64,000 bases of DNA. Origin: Stenotrophomonas rhizophila. Lineage in GTDB: Bacteria; Pseudomonadota; Gammaproteobacteria; Xanthomonadales; Xanthomonadaceae. This document shows positions 1 to 8,178 of the stretch, one piece after another. The DNA lies in assembly GCF_001704155.1 (NCBI RefSeq), contig NZ_CP016294.1, forward strand, positions 2,539,501 to 2,603,500. The letters run 5' to 3'. The notes under the pieces were generated by a model, which ran no database searches, was not told the origin of the DNA, and worked only from the letters and a program-made list of their open reading frames with translations. A program made the translations under genes and the position numbers. Position 1 is the stretch's first letter. Every line of letters starts with the position of its first letter.

Positions 1-563
1 AGCGGCCACTGCGACAGCGGCAGCGCGCCCAGCCCGCCCATGCGCTCGACCAGTGACGGGCTGGCCATCGGCATCAGCCACTCATCGAACAGCGGCTCCA
101 CATGCAGGCCGCTCCACTGCCCTGCACCCACACGCAATGCAGCATCGCACTGCAGCTGCCGGTCGAAATCGGTGAGCCGCTCGCTGGATTCCAGGTTGAA
201 TTCAATCTCCGGGTGGCAGGCCACGAACGAGCCCAGCCGTGGTACCAGCCAGTTGGAGGCCATCGATGGCAACGCACTGACCGACAGCACGCGGTCGTGG
301 CGCGCGCCGAACGGCTGCAGCGCCTGCGCGATCGCGTCCAGGTGCGGGCCCACCTGTTCCAGCAACCGCTGCCCTTCGGGCGTCACCCGCACCCCGCGTG
401 CCTGGCGCTGCAGCAGCGCATACCCGAGGCGCTCCTCCAGCTGCCGCATCTGGTGGCTGAGCGCACTGACGGTCAGGTTCAGCGAATCGGCCGCGCGGGT
501 CAGGTTGCCCAGGCGTGCGGCGGTAACGAAATTCTGCAGCGGCTGGAGCGGGATACGGGACAT
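1..563 (-). CDS. LysR-family transcriptional regulator (partial, C-terminus outside window)
   Basis: DNA-binding regulator of the LysR type, cut by the left window edge, so only the first 187 residues are visible. The N-terminus (MSRIPLQPLQNF) leads into a winged helix-turn-helix at about residues 5-62 (RLGNLTRAADSLN, SALSHQMRQLEERLG), followed by the start of the substrate-binding domain. The LxxLxxF opening resembles the GcvA/AmpR subgroup. The ATG at 563 is chosen because the HTH follows at the usual distance. A palindrome (569-585) sits directly upstream and could be an autoregulatory site. A small gene is transcribed divergently from 662, the usual LysR arrangement with a target. The effector and target are not readable from sequence. 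Confidence 0.9.
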   Translation of the reverse strand, partial: MSRIPLQPLQNFVTAARLGNLTRAADSLNLTVSALSHQMRQLEERLGYALLQRQARGVRVTPEGQRLLEQVGPHLDAIAQALQPFGARHDRVLSVSALPSMASNWLVPRLGSFVACHPEIEFNLESSERLTDFDRQLQCDAALRVGAGQWSGLHVEPLFDEWLMPMASPSLVERMGGLGALPLSQWP

Positions 564-568
564 GGCGA

Positions 569-585
569 CTTGAATCCAGTTCAAG
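569..585. promoter_or_regulatory. Palindrome upstream of LysR start (candidate regulator site)
   Basis: The arms CTTGAA and TTCAAG are separated by 5 bases, giving a 17-bp dyad 6 bases from the LysR start codon. LysR proteins often bind short dyads of the T-N11-A kind in the divergent promoter region. The assignment is inference from position and symmetry. Confidence 0.4.
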
Positions 586-661
586 AAAGACTTGCGAAAG
601 GATCGCTTTTGCACCGTCCATCCTGCCCCTATCGTGAGTCCTACTCAAGTGGAGGACGCAC

Positions 662-847
662 ATGAACATCTACAGCGGATTGTTGTTCCTGCACGGGCAT
701 ATCGCCGATGTGGGATTGGCGCGGGCGCTGGCGGAGCCGGAAAAGGTCTCCGCCGCTGACACGGCGCGGGCGGTGGCCGGGACAGCCACGCAGCCCGTAG
801 CGCTACCGGCTCGGGCTGCCTGCGAGGTTGGTGCCGTGCGGCGTTGA
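662..847 (+). CDS. Small hypothetical protein divergent from LysR gene
   Basis: A 61-residue ORF beginning MNIYSGLLFLHGHIAD. It is preceded by a strong ribosome binding site (GGAGGA at 651-656, 5 bases from the ATG), which is the main support for a real gene. It has no signal peptide or recognisable domain. The second half is rich in Ala and Val and contains a perfect 8-bp inverted repeat in the DNA (790-797 with 812-819), so the conserved part may be only the first 30 or so residues. It faces away from the LysR gene and may be its target. I do not recognise a function; a short leader-like protein is possible. Confidence 0.5.
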   Translation: MNIYSGLLFLHGHIADVGLARALAEPEKVSAADTARAVAGTATQPVALPARAACEVGAVRR

Positions 848-858
848 GACCTCCGGCC

Positions 859-3036
859 TTACGGAGCCGGCTTGGCCTCGGGCAGCACCCGGGGGCGGCT
901 GTCGTACCAGTCGCGCGCCCCGGACAGGTGCCAGGTGCGCTTGCCGCCGTCCAGTTCGATGCCGGCCCCGAGCAGGCCCCAGCGCAGGTACAGGTCGCCA
1001 CGGCGCTGCGCCTGCTCCATGTCCAGCCGGGCGCGCAGCGACAGCCGCGCGTTTTCGGCCTGCAGGTCGTCCACCGCCAGGTGCTCGCGGCGCCAGCGCA
1101 GCTGGCCGCTGGCCTGCACTTCACCCGAATCGAGCAGGCCCAGCACCCAGCGCGGGTACTGGCTGCGCTCGGCGTAGATGCCCAGCAGCGGACCGGCATC
1201 GCGCAGCCGCAGGTCGGCACGTGCGTCCACCTGGAACGGCGCCTCTGACTGGATGTGCCCGCTGCGCAGGTCGACCTCGCCCCACCAGCCGCCCTTGGCG
1301 GCATCGCCGTCCACCTGCACGTTGCGCAGGCTGAGCGTGGTGCCGCCCAGGTCGAACTGGCCAGCGTCGAAGTCGGCACGCTGCAGTCTTGCCTTGACCT
1401 GCGCATCGCCACGCAGCGACAGGCCGGCGGCCTGCATGCGCGCACCGGTGCCGCGCAGGTCCGCGCGCCCCTGCCCGACCCGGCCGGCAGCATCCAGCGT
1501 CACGTCGCCGCTCAGCAGTGCGGTACCCCCGAGCAGACGCACATTGTCGTTGCCGACGTAGCGGTTGTAGGCGCTCAGGTCAGGCACCCGCGCGTCGTTG
1601 AAGCGCAGCTGCGCGCGCATGCCATCGCGCAGCTGCTGCAGCCGTGCATCCCCGCGCAGGGTCAACGCCAGCGCCTTGCCATCAAACAACACCGCCTTGG
1701 GCGCATCGGACGGCGCCGCGCGGAACGTGGGAATATCGACCTTCAATTCCGCCTGCGGCGGCGCACCGTTGACGATGCGTCCCAGCGCATGCGCATCGCC
1801 CTGCATGCGCACGCCCGCCACCTCGGCAATGGCGGACACCTGCGGCACCTCCAGGGTGCTGCCCGGCGCCAACTGGCCATCGGCGATGCGCAGGTCACCC
1901 TGCAGCAGCCCGCCACCTTCCAGCTTGAACCACGGCTTGCGCACGAACAGATCGGCAATCCAGTTCAACGACTCGAACCGCCACGCGCCACGTACCTGCC
2001 CGGACAGCCGCGGCAACAGTTCGGCCGGCGCCTCGAACGGAATCTTCCGGCCGGTGACGCGCAGGTCCGCGTGCAGTTCGCTGCCGGTTTCCGGGTCGCG
2101 CGGCAGGCGTGCCTGCACGCGCATGTCCTGGGCCACGTCCAGCTGCAGCGACAACAGGCCGCGATCCGGTGCATGCACGCCGGCATGCACCGGCACCCGC
2201 CACACCACCCGGCTGCCGGGTTGCAGCAGGCTGCGGTCCATCACCACATCGGCCGTGAGCCGTGCCTCGGCGGGTACGCTGCCGACCTTGACATGTGGCC
2301 CGGCCGTGTCGATCTTGATCGCCTGGCTGCGCCCGTCCACCTGCAGCTGCGCGAAGGTGATGCCGAACTTGCGCAGGCCCGGGGCCTCATCGCGATAGTG
2401 GCGCGGGTAATGGAAGCGCGCGGCCAGGTGCGCCTCGTCAAGCAGCTTGACCCCGTCGTAGGTGACCGTGGCCTGCTCGAAGCCAGCAGTGGAATCGAAC
2501 AGTTCCGACGGCCCGCCCTTGACCTGCTTCTGGAAGCCCACCGTGCCATGGCCCTGCCCGGCAATCAGCAGCTTGCCGAAGCGGCCGCTGCGGATGCTGT
2601 CGCTGTGGATCGCATCCAGCCGGATGTTCCAGCCGCGATCACCACGCGGCGGCGGCGGGATTGCCTTTTCCACCCGTTGGATGTCCGCTTCCACGCCGGT
2701 GGCGTTGATGCCTGGAATGCGGACCTCGCGCTTGAACAGGTGCACCAGCGAGATCCACGCGCTCGCACGGTCGGCACGGAAGATGTAGACGGTATGGTTG
2801 GCCTGGCCGCGGATGCGCACGTTCCAGACAACCGCGTGCCCGGGCAGCAGCGTCAGCGCCGGCCCGGTCTGCAGCCTGAATTTTTCAGGTTTGCGGTTGG
2901 TGACCGCATCGAACAGCGGCGTGTTGAGGAACACGTTGCCGGCAACAAGGTACAGCGCATACAGCGCCAGCAAGGTAAGCAACGCCACGCGCCATGGCCG
3001 GGGCCAGCGCCGGACGCGCTCGGGAATCAGGGGCAT
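859..3036 (-). CDS. Large AsmA/YdbH-like periplasmic protein with N-terminal membrane anchor
   Basis: A 725-residue protein with a basic N-terminus (RVRRWPRPWR) and one membrane helix at about residues 17-37, then a long beta-rich region expected in the periplasm. Repeated short strands with alternating hydrophobic residues (for example LRVTGRKIPFEAP, GGLLQGDLRIADGQL, LSGDVTLDAAG) resemble the AsmA/TamB/YdbH superfamily, whose members span the envelope and act in lipid transport or outer-membrane homeostasis. No catalytic motif is visible. The ATG at 3036 directly precedes the anchor. It stands alone, with no clear operon partner. Family assignment is by overall architecture; a precise function is not supported. 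Confidence 0.75.
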   Translation of the reverse strand: MPLIPERVRRWPRPWRVALLTLLALYALYLVAGNVFLNTPLFDAVTNRKPEKFRLQTGPALTLLPGHAVVWNVRIRGQANHTVYIFRADRASAWISLVHLFKREVRIPGINATGVEADIQRVEKAIPPPPRGDRGWNIRLDAIHSDSIRSGRFGKLLIAGQGHGTVGFQKQVKGGPSELFDSTAGFEQATVTYDGVKLLDEAHLAARFHYPRHYRDEAPGLRKFGITFAQLQVDGRSQAIKIDTAGPHVKVGSVPAEARLTADVVMDRSLLQPGSRVVWRVPVHAGVHAPDRGLLSLQLDVAQDMRVQARLPRDPETGSELHADLRVTGRKIPFEAPAELLPRLSGQVRGAWRFESLNWIADLFVRKPWFKLEGGGLLQGDLRIADGQLAPGSTLEVPQVSAIAEVAGVRMQGDAHALGRIVNGAPPQAELKVDIPTFRAAPSDAPKAVLFDGKALALTLRGDARLQQLRDGMRAQLRFNDARVPDLSAYNRYVGNDNVRLLGGTALLSGDVTLDAAGRVGQGRADLRGTGARMQAAGLSLRGDAQVKARLQRADFDAGQFDLGGTTLSLRNVQVDGDAAKGGWWGEVDLRSGHIQSEAPFQVDARADLRLRDAGPLLGIYAERSQYPRWVLGLLDSGEVQASGQLRWRREHLAVDDLQAENARLSLRARLDMEQAQRRGDLYLRWGLLGAGIELDGGKRTWHLSGARDWYDSRPRVLPEAKPAP

Positions 3037-3120
3037 GGAGTTCTGCGACGAAGCGGAGTGACGCGGCCACTATCGACAACCGGGCGACGGAGTCGTGTGA
3101 AGAAGCGCCGCCAATGCCGC

Positions 3121-3525
3121 TCAACCGGCCCGCCGCTCCGGGTCCCACGCCATCGGCTGCCACAACTCCAGCTTGTTCCCCTCCGGATCCAGTATCCAGG
3201 CGAACGAACCGTTCTCATGCGTCTCCGGCCCGCTGACGATGGTCACGCCAGCCTCGCGCAGGTTCGCCAGCAGCCCCTCCAGGTCATCAACCCGGTAATT
3301 GATCATGAAAGGCGCATCGCTGGGACTGAACCACTGGCTGTCAGGCTCGGCCAGCGCCCACACGGTCAACCCGCCGTCGTTGGCCTTGTCGTCGGGCCAG
3401 CGCAGCACCGCGCCACCAAACTCCTCCAGCGTCATGCCCAGGTGCTGCCGGTACCACTCGGCCAGCGCCGCGCGGTCGCCACGGCTCTTGAAGAACACCC
3501 CACCGATTCCGGTCACCTTTGCCAT
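3121..3525 (-). CDS. VOC-family (glyoxalase/dioxygenase fold) protein
   Basis: A 134-residue protein of one vicinal oxygen chelate domain: an N-terminal beta-alpha unit (VTGIGGVFFKSRGDRAALAEW), then a second half ending FAWILDPEGNKLELWQP, the hallmark VOC C-terminal signature with the metal-ligand Glu. The family includes glyoxalase I, bleomycin-resistance proteins and extradiol dioxygenases; the substrate cannot be deduced. GGGAG lies 7 bases before the ATG at 3525. The gene is monocistronic, lying between the AsmA-like gene and the outer-membrane barrel gene on the same strand. Confidence 0.85.
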   Translation of the reverse strand: MAKVTGIGGVFFKSRGDRAALAEWYRQHLGMTLEEFGGAVLRWPDDKANDGGLTVWALAEPDSQWFSPSDAPFMINYRVDDLEGLLANLREAGVTIVSGPETHENGSFAWILDPEGNKLELWQPMAWDPERRAG

Positions 3526-3570
3526 CGCAGTCTCCCTGGGTCCGTGCTGATCCTATGCCCTTGCCCGCGC

Positions 3571-3606
3571 AAAAGAAAACGGCAGGCCGTTGCACCGGCC
3601 TGCCGT
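3571..3606 (-). terminator. Rho-independent terminator of outer-membrane barrel gene
   Basis: On the minus strand an 11-bp GC-rich stem (ACGGCAGGCCG and its complement) is followed by TTTTCTTTT. It lies 26 bases past the stop codon of the barrel gene, so it likely ends that transcript. Confidence 0.8.
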
Positions 3607-3631
3607 TGTCCTGTCACCGCTGGCGGTGGGA

Positions 3632-4180
3632 TCAGAAGCGGAACTCGCCACCCAGGCTGATCGTATCCACGTCCACGTCCACGCCGCTGAAATCCCCTTG
3701 GCGGCGGTCGTAGTTCAGGCTCAGGCCCCAGCGGCGGTTGAAGTCGTAACCGACATTGACGCCGTAGTACGGCTTGGTCGAGCTTTCGTCATCCACCACG
3801 TCGAAGGTGTCTTCGCGCACCTGCGCGGTCAGCCGCGCGATGCCGGCGCGTGCGCCGATGAAGAAGCCGGTATCGTCGGCGCCGAAGTTCTTCTTGACCA
3901 CCAGGCCAGCACCGATCGAGACCAGGTCCAGCTCCTGGTCGTAGCCCAGGTCCTTGTTGTACAGCGAACCGACATGGCCTTCGACGCCGATGTTCGGGGT
4001 GAACCAGTAGCCGCCGCCGATCGAGGCGGAGGTGTCCGACTCGCTGCCACGGAAACCGTCGTAACGCACTTCGGTATCGCTGCTGCCCAGCTCGGCGCGC
4101 ACGAATGCGTGGCCGGCCATGGCATCGGTCGACAGGGTGGCCAGCGCGATGGCGGCGGCCAGGGTGACGAACTTCTTCAT
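3632..4180 (-). CDS. Outer-membrane beta-barrel protein (OmpX/OmpA-barrel type)
   Basis: A 182-residue exported protein. The signal peptide MKKFVTLAAAIALATLSTDAMA is followed by a mature N-terminus GHAFVRAELG. The rest alternates amphipathic strands with Asp-rich loops and ends in Phe (GGEFRF), as BAM-dependent barrels do. The size fits an 8-stranded barrel of the OmpA-like porin family (PF13505-like). AAGGA lies 6 bases before the ATG, and a strong terminator (3571-3606) follows the stop, so it is a single-gene transcript. It probably has a structural or adhesion role; no channel substrate can be inferred. Confidence 0.88.
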   Translation of the reverse strand: MKKFVTLAAAIALATLSTDAMAGHAFVRAELGSSDTEVRYDGFRGSESDTSASIGGGYWFTPNIGVEGHVGSLYNKDLGYDQELDLVSIGAGLVVKKNFGADDTGFFIGARAGIARLTAQVREDTFDVVDDESSTKPYYGVNVGYDFNRRWGLSLNYDRRQGDFSGVDVDVDTISLGGEFRF

Positions 4181-4268
4181 TCAGGTCCTTCCAAAAGGTG
4201 GTTTGCCCATCTGGGCGGCGCCACTCTGCCTCCTGTTCATGTTTGTGTCAATTCCGTTAAACGAACCC

Positions 4269-4670
4269 TCAGGCGCGGGCCTCGGGCAACTTGGCCACCA
4301 CCTTGAACTCCACGTCGAACCCGCTGAGCCAGGTGACCCCGACTGCGGTCAGCGTCGGGTGCGGCGCCTGGCCCCAGTACTCGGGCACGATCGCCCAGAC
4401 CCGCTCCAGGATCCGGTCCGGGTCGATCATGAAAACGGTCACGTCGACCACATCGTCGAACGTGCAGCCGGCGGCCGCCAGCACCGCGTTGAGGTTCTCG
4501 AAGAGCTTGTGCACCTGCGCTTCCAGGCCCGGTTCGGGCGAACCGTCCTCGCGGCTGCCGACCTGGCCGGACACGAACAGGAAGCCGTTGGACCGCACCG
4601 CCGGCGAATAGCGGTAGCGGGCATACAGATCCTGCCGGCCAGAGGGGAACACGACGTCACGACTTGCCAT
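4269..4670 (-). CDS. RidA-family protein, atypical subgroup
   Basis: A 133-residue member of the RidA/YjgF/UK114 family (VFPSGRQDLYARYRYSPAVR, FLFVSGQVG, GCTFDDVVDVTVFMID). Canonical RidA deaminates reactive enamine/imine intermediates using an Arg in the motif ARSCVEV; here the equivalent stretch reads HPTLTAVGVTWL with no Arg, so the classical activity is doubtful and it belongs to a divergent Rid subgroup. The in-frame ATG at 4670 is preferred to upstream codons because GGAG stands 7 bases before it. It is divergent from a LysR regulator at 4803, a common pairing of regulator and target. Confidence 0.85.
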   Translation of the reverse strand: MASRDVVFPSGRQDLYARYRYSPAVRSNGFLFVSGQVGSREDGSPEPGLEAQVHKLFENLNAVLAAAGCTFDDVVDVTVFMIDPDRILERVWAIVPEYWGQAPHPTLTAVGVTWLSGFDVEFKVVAKLPEARA

Positions 4671-4764
4671 TGCAGACTCCAGAGGGGTGTTTGCCCCGGG
4701 TGATGGGATATCTCCACGGTAGGCGCCCCGACCCGGTCGATAAACGACCAACCTTGTCCATCAC

Positions 4765-4783
4765 TGTTTGTAGAATCCAAACA
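4765..4783. promoter_or_regulatory. Inverted repeat between RidA and LysR genes (candidate LysR operator)
   Basis: TGTTTG and CAAACA are separated by 7 bases in the divergent promoter region, 20 bases before the LysR ATG. Position and symmetry fit a LysR-type regulator site controlling both genes; this is inference. Confidence 0.5.
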
Positions 4784-4802
4784 ATTGACCGCAGGAGTGC
4801 CG

Positions 4803-5732
4803 ATGGACCGTTTCGATGCCATGCAGGCCTTTGCCCGGGTCGTGGAGACAGGCAGCTTCACCCGGGCCGCACAGACCCTGCACATGAGCCGCACCACGGT
4901 GACCCAGCTGGTGCAGCAGCTGGAAGCCCGGCTGCGCGTGCGCCTGCTCAACCGCACCACCCGCCAGGTCAATGTCACCGACGATGGCGCGGCGTACTAC
5001 GAGCACGTCTCGCGGCTGCTCGCCAACCTGGACGACGCGGAAACCAGCCTCTCCAGCTTCGCCGCCAGCCCGCGCGGCCGGCTGCGGGTGGATGTGCCCG
5101 CGCCGCTGGCGCGGTTCCTGCTGGTCCCTGCGCTTCCCGGTTTCCACGCGCGGTACCCGGACATCCAGCTCGACCTGGGCGTCAGCGACCGCAATGTCGA
5201 CCTGATCGATGAGAACGTGGACTGCGTGATCCGCGGCGGCGTGCTCTCCGATCCCTCGCTGGTCGCGCGGCACATCGGCGACCTGCAGGCCGGGTTGTAC
5301 GCCGCGCCGCAGTACCTGGCCACGGTTGGCATGCCCGACCACCCCAAGGCACTGGAAGCCGAACCGCATCGCATCATCGGTTACCGGGGCTCGCGGCGTG
5401 CAGGGGCCATGCCCTACGCGCTGCGGCGTGGGGAAGAAACAATGACCGTGCATGGCCGGCATCAGCTGGCGGTCGACGACGGCAACGCCTATCTGGCGGC
5501 CGGAGTAGCCGGGCTCGGCGTGCTCTGGCTGCCCGATTACGTTGCCGCCGCACACGCCGAGCGCGGGGAACTGCTACGCGTGCTCACCGACTGGCAGGTC
5601 GACCCGATGCCTCTGCACATCGCCTTCCGTCCCAACCGCCACGTCAGCGCCAAGCTGCGCGTGTTCGTCGACTGGGTAGCGGCGCTGATGGCCGAACACG
5701 TGCCGGTGATGCCACCGCAGCGGGACAAGTAG
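4803..5732 (+). CDS. LysR-family transcriptional regulator
   Basis: A 309-residue LysR regulator. The HTH lies at about residues 3-60 (MDRFDAMQAFARVVETGSFT, RAAQTLHMSRTTVTQLVQQL); the substrate-binding domain at about 88-290 includes the CrgA-like signature DLGVSDRNVDLIDENVDCVI. The ATG at 4803 is preferred over the TTG at 4785, since AGGAG precedes it at good spacing and MDRFDAM is the conserved start of this subgroup. It is transcribed away from the RidA-like gene with an inverted repeat between them. The CrgA/PecT-like subgroup commonly autoregulates and controls the neighbouring divergent gene; the ligand is unknown. Confidence 0.93.
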   Translation: MDRFDAMQAFARVVETGSFTRAAQTLHMSRTTVTQLVQQLEARLRVRLLNRTTRQVNVTDDGAAYYEHVSRLLANLDDAETSLSSFAASPRGRLRVDVPAPLARFLLVPALPGFHARYPDIQLDLGVSDRNVDLIDENVDCVIRGGVLSDPSLVARHIGDLQAGLYAAPQYLATVGMPDHPKALEAEPHRIIGYRGSRRAGAMPYALRRGEETMTVHGRHQLAVDDGNAYLAAGVAGLGVLWLPDYVAAAHAERGELLRVLTDWQVDPMPLHIAFRPNRHVSAKLRVFVDWVAALMAEHVPVMPPQRDK

Positions 5733-5755
5733 GATCGGCCAACGGGACGCATGCA

Positions 5756-6076
5756 TCACCGCAGCGGCGCGATCACCAGCGTATCGCCCTTGCATACGTT
5801 GACGTCGCGGTAGATTGCCGTGCGCCCGTTACGGAACTGCAGGCGCAGGTCGAAGCGGCAGCCGGCATCGCCCAGGCGCACCGTGGTGCTGCCCCCGCCA
5901 CCGTCGATGGTGTCGATCGGCCGTTGCTCGAACGCATCGCTGCCGGCGGTGGCCACCTCCAGCGTGGTGATGCTGTCGTGGGCGCGGTTGAGCAGTGTCA
6001 GGTAACGCGGGGCGGCGGCATGCGTGGCCGTGGCGAAAAGCAGGCTGGTCAGGACGGCAAGACGGATCGGGAACAT
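5756..6076 (-). CDS. Small secreted hypothetical protein, candidate LytTR target
   Basis: A 106-residue protein with a signal peptide (MFPIRLAVLTSLLFATATHA) and a short mature domain with two cysteines (DAGCRFDLRLQF, YRDVNVCKG) that could form a disulfide in the periplasm. GGAG stands 8 bases before the ATG at 6076, which favours this start over the longer reading frame. No domain is recognised. Its promoter region contains a direct repeat with LytTR spacing (6146-6177), and the next gene on the other strand is a LytS-like kinase followed by a LytTR regulator, so it is plausibly the regulated output of that pair. Confidence 0.75.
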   Translation of the reverse strand: MFPIRLAVLTSLLFATATHAAAPRYLTLLNRAHDSITTLEVATAGSDAFEQRPIDTIDGGGGSTTVRLGDAGCRFDLRLQFRNGRTAIYRDVNVCKGDTLVIAPLR

Positions 6077-6145
6077 CGCGGCATCTCCGGCGGTTGGGTT
6101 CGCCGCCATCAGGCCGCTGGCCGCCCCGCGCACGCCACCGATCCG

Positions 6146-6177
6146 GGACCAATCGTCGTCCTGGCAGGACCAATCGT
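6146..6177 (-). promoter_or_regulatory. Direct repeat with LytTR-type spacing
   Basis: On the minus strand ACGATTGGT occurs twice, separated by 12 bases (both copies are followed by CC), so the repeats are 21 bp apart and on the same DNA face. LytTR-domain regulators bind 9-bp direct repeats with about 12-13 bp spacers. It lies 70 bases upstream of the small secreted gene and about 90 bases before the kinase gene. Confidence 0.6.
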
Positions 6178-6263
6178 AATGGGCCCTCATGGCGCTTCTC
6201 CGGGCCCGCCCGCACGCCTAAGATGGCCCTGCCCCGCCGCGCCGGGCGTCCTGGATACCGGCC

Positions 6264-7388
6264 ATGATGGTTCGCCTTGGCAGTACGTCGATCAGCCTTG
6301 CCCGCTACCTGCTCCTCTGGACGGTCGTGGTGCTGGTGTTTGCCGTGCAGCATTCGCTCAGCGATGGACTGCACGGCAACAGCTGGCCGTTCCTCGTGCA
6401 CCTTCGCTGGGCCATGATCCAGTGGTACACCTGGGCGGCACTGGCACCGCTGGTGTTCCGCCTGGCCGAGCGCTATCCGCTGGATCCCCAGCGCCGCCTG
6501 CTTGGCCTGGGCAGGCAGGTCGTGGCCAGCCTGGCGGTGACCTTCGGCGCGATGCTCATCGGCGCAGCGGCCTCCGCGCTGTTCGAACCCAGCGGCTTCT
6601 TCGAACAGCTCGGGTACTTCCTGGCGCAGCATTTCGCCATCGGGCTGCTCACCTACTGGGCACTGTTCGCGCTGCAGCAGGCATTGCACTTCCAGGCCGA
6701 GAAGGCGCGCCGCGAAATGGAAGCCAGCCGGCTGGCCACCGAACTGGCGCAATCCAGGCTGCTGGCGCTCAAATCCCAGCTGCAGCCACATTTCCTGTTC
6801 AACACGCTGCACGCCATCATCACCCTGCTGGACGAAGACACGGTCTCGGCCGAAGACATGCTGCTGCGCCTGAGCGAACTGCTGCGCGCCTTCCTGGAAG
6901 ACTACGACGGCCAGGAGATTCCCCTGCGCCAGGAACTGGACCTGATCGAGCTGTACCTGGGCATCCAGCGCGTGCGCTTCAAGGACCGGCTGACCACCCG
7001 CACCTATATCGCCCCGGATACCCTCGACTGCGCCGTGCCCAGCCTGTTGCTGCAGCCGTTGGTGGAGAATGCGGTGCGCCACGGCATAGGGCAGCGCGTG
7101 GGCAGTGACGTGATCGAGATCGAAACGCGCCGCGACGGCGAGGTGCTGTGCATTGAAGTGCGCAACCGCAACAGCACGCTTGACGCCACGCCCGGCGCGC
7201 CCGCAGGCCATGGCATCGGCATGTCCAACACCCGGCTGCGCCTGAAGGAGCTGTACGGCGATGCCGCCGACGTGCGGCTGGACATCATCTGGCCCGAGGG
7301 CGTGGCCTGCCGTGTACGCCTGCCCTTCCGTACCCTGGAGGTGGAAGACGAAGCGCCGGAGTTCACGGCGGGAGTGGCGCCGGCATGA
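6264..7388 (+). CDS. LytS/YehU-type sensor histidine kinase
   Basis: A 374-residue membrane kinase of the His_kinase family (PF06580 type). About four membrane helices occupy residues 10-150, then a coiled coil leads to the phosphoacceptor motif LKSQLQPHFLFNTLHAI (His near residue 175). The HATPase domain follows, with N-box LLLQPLVENAVRHGIG and G-box GHGIGMSNTRLRL. It lacks an extracytoplasmic sensor domain, so it likely senses through the membrane region. It shares a 4-bp ATGA overlap with the response regulator at 7385, indicating translational coupling. Two adjacent ATG codons at 6264 and 6267 are both possible starts. Confidence 0.93.
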   Translation: MMVRLGSTSISLARYLLLWTVVVLVFAVQHSLSDGLHGNSWPFLVHLRWAMIQWYTWAALAPLVFRLAERYPLDPQRRLLGLGRQVVASLAVTFGAMLIGAAASALFEPSGFFEQLGYFLAQHFAIGLLTYWALFALQQALHFQAEKARREMEASRLATELAQSRLLALKSQLQPHFLFNTLHAIITLLDEDTVSAEDMLLRLSELLRAFLEDYDGQEIPLRQELDLIELYLGIQRVRFKDRLTTRTYIAPDTLDCAVPSLLLQPLVENAVRHGIGQRVGSDVIEIETRRDGEVLCIEVRNRNSTLDATPGAPAGHGIGMSNTRLRLKELYGDAADVRLDIIWPEGVACRVRLPFRTLEVEDEAPEFTAGVAPA

Positions 7389-8164
7389 CCCTGTCGGTGC
7401 TCGTGGTGGACGACGAGCCGCTGGCGCGCCGCGCGATCGTGCGCCTGCTGGCTGATGACCCGGAGATCGAACTGCTGGGCGAATGCGGCGACGGCGTCTC
7501 CGCAGTGAGAGCCATCCGCGAGCACTCGCCCGACCTGGTGTTCCTGGACATCCAGATGCCGGCGATCACCGGCCTGGACGTGGTGGCCACCATCGGCGCC
7601 GAGCGCATGCCGGCCACCGTGTTCGTCACCGCCTACGAGCAGTACGCGGTGAAGGCCTTCGAGGCCAATGCGGTGGATTACCTGGTCAAGCCGTTCAGCC
7701 GCGAACGCTTTGCCGCTACCCTGCAGCGCGCCCGGCAACGCCTTTCAACTGCCGCCGGCACCAGCGCGCAGACGGCCACGCAGATCCTGCAGGCACTGGA
7801 CGCACTGCGCCAGCGCGAGGCCTACCTGCAGCGCATACCGGTACGGGTCGACGAACACGTGGTGCTGGTCGACGTGGACGAGATCGTCTGGATCAAGGCT
7901 GCACGCAACATCGCCGAGATCCACCTGGCCGGCCGCATGCATGAACACCGCGGCACCATGGCCGCCCTCGCCGCCCGGCTGGACCCGCGCCACTTCGCCC
8001 GCGTGCACCGCTCGGCCATCGTCAACATCCGGCGGGTCAAGGCGATCCACCCGTGGTTCAACGGCCACCACGTGGTCACCCTGGACACCGGCCAGCAGCT
8101 GCGCATGAGCCGCTACCAGAACGAGGCGTTCCTCAAACTCGTCTCCACCCGGGACACACCGTAG
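7385..8164 (+). CDS. LytTR-family response regulator (AlgR/LytR type)
   Basis: A 259-residue regulator: a receiver domain at about residues 1-120 with phosphoacceptor Asp in LVFLDIQMPAITG, Thr in FVTAYEQYAVKAF and Lys in YLVKPFS; then a LytTR DNA-binding domain at about 150-255 (IPVRVDEHVVLVDVDEIVWI, FARVHRSAIVNIRRVKAI). It partners the kinase it overlaps. A LytTR-type direct repeat upstream of the divergent small secreted gene (6146-6177) is the obvious candidate target. The tail overlaps a short GC-rich palindrome (8161-8182), possibly a terminator for this convergent pair. Confidence 0.95.
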   Translation: MTLSVLVVDDEPLARRAIVRLLADDPEIELLGECGDGVSAVRAIREHSPDLVFLDIQMPAITGLDVVATIGAERMPATVFVTAYEQYAVKAFEANAVDYLVKPFSRERFAATLQRARQRLSTAAGTSAQTATQILQALDALRQREAYLQRIPVRVDEHVVLVDVDEIVWIKAARNIAEIHLAGRMHEHRGTMAALAARLDPRHFARVHRSAIVNIRRVKAIHPWFNGHHVVTLDTGQQLRMSRYQNEAFLKLVSTRDTP

Positions 8165-8178
8165 GGCCGGGCGTGGCG

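Noticed and set aside
1255-3660. 801-codon plus-strand reading frame opposite the AsmA-like gene
   Set aside because: Shadow frame of a high-GC gene: no domain, composition dominated by Arg, Gln and His, no ribosome binding site, and it spans several genes on the other strand.
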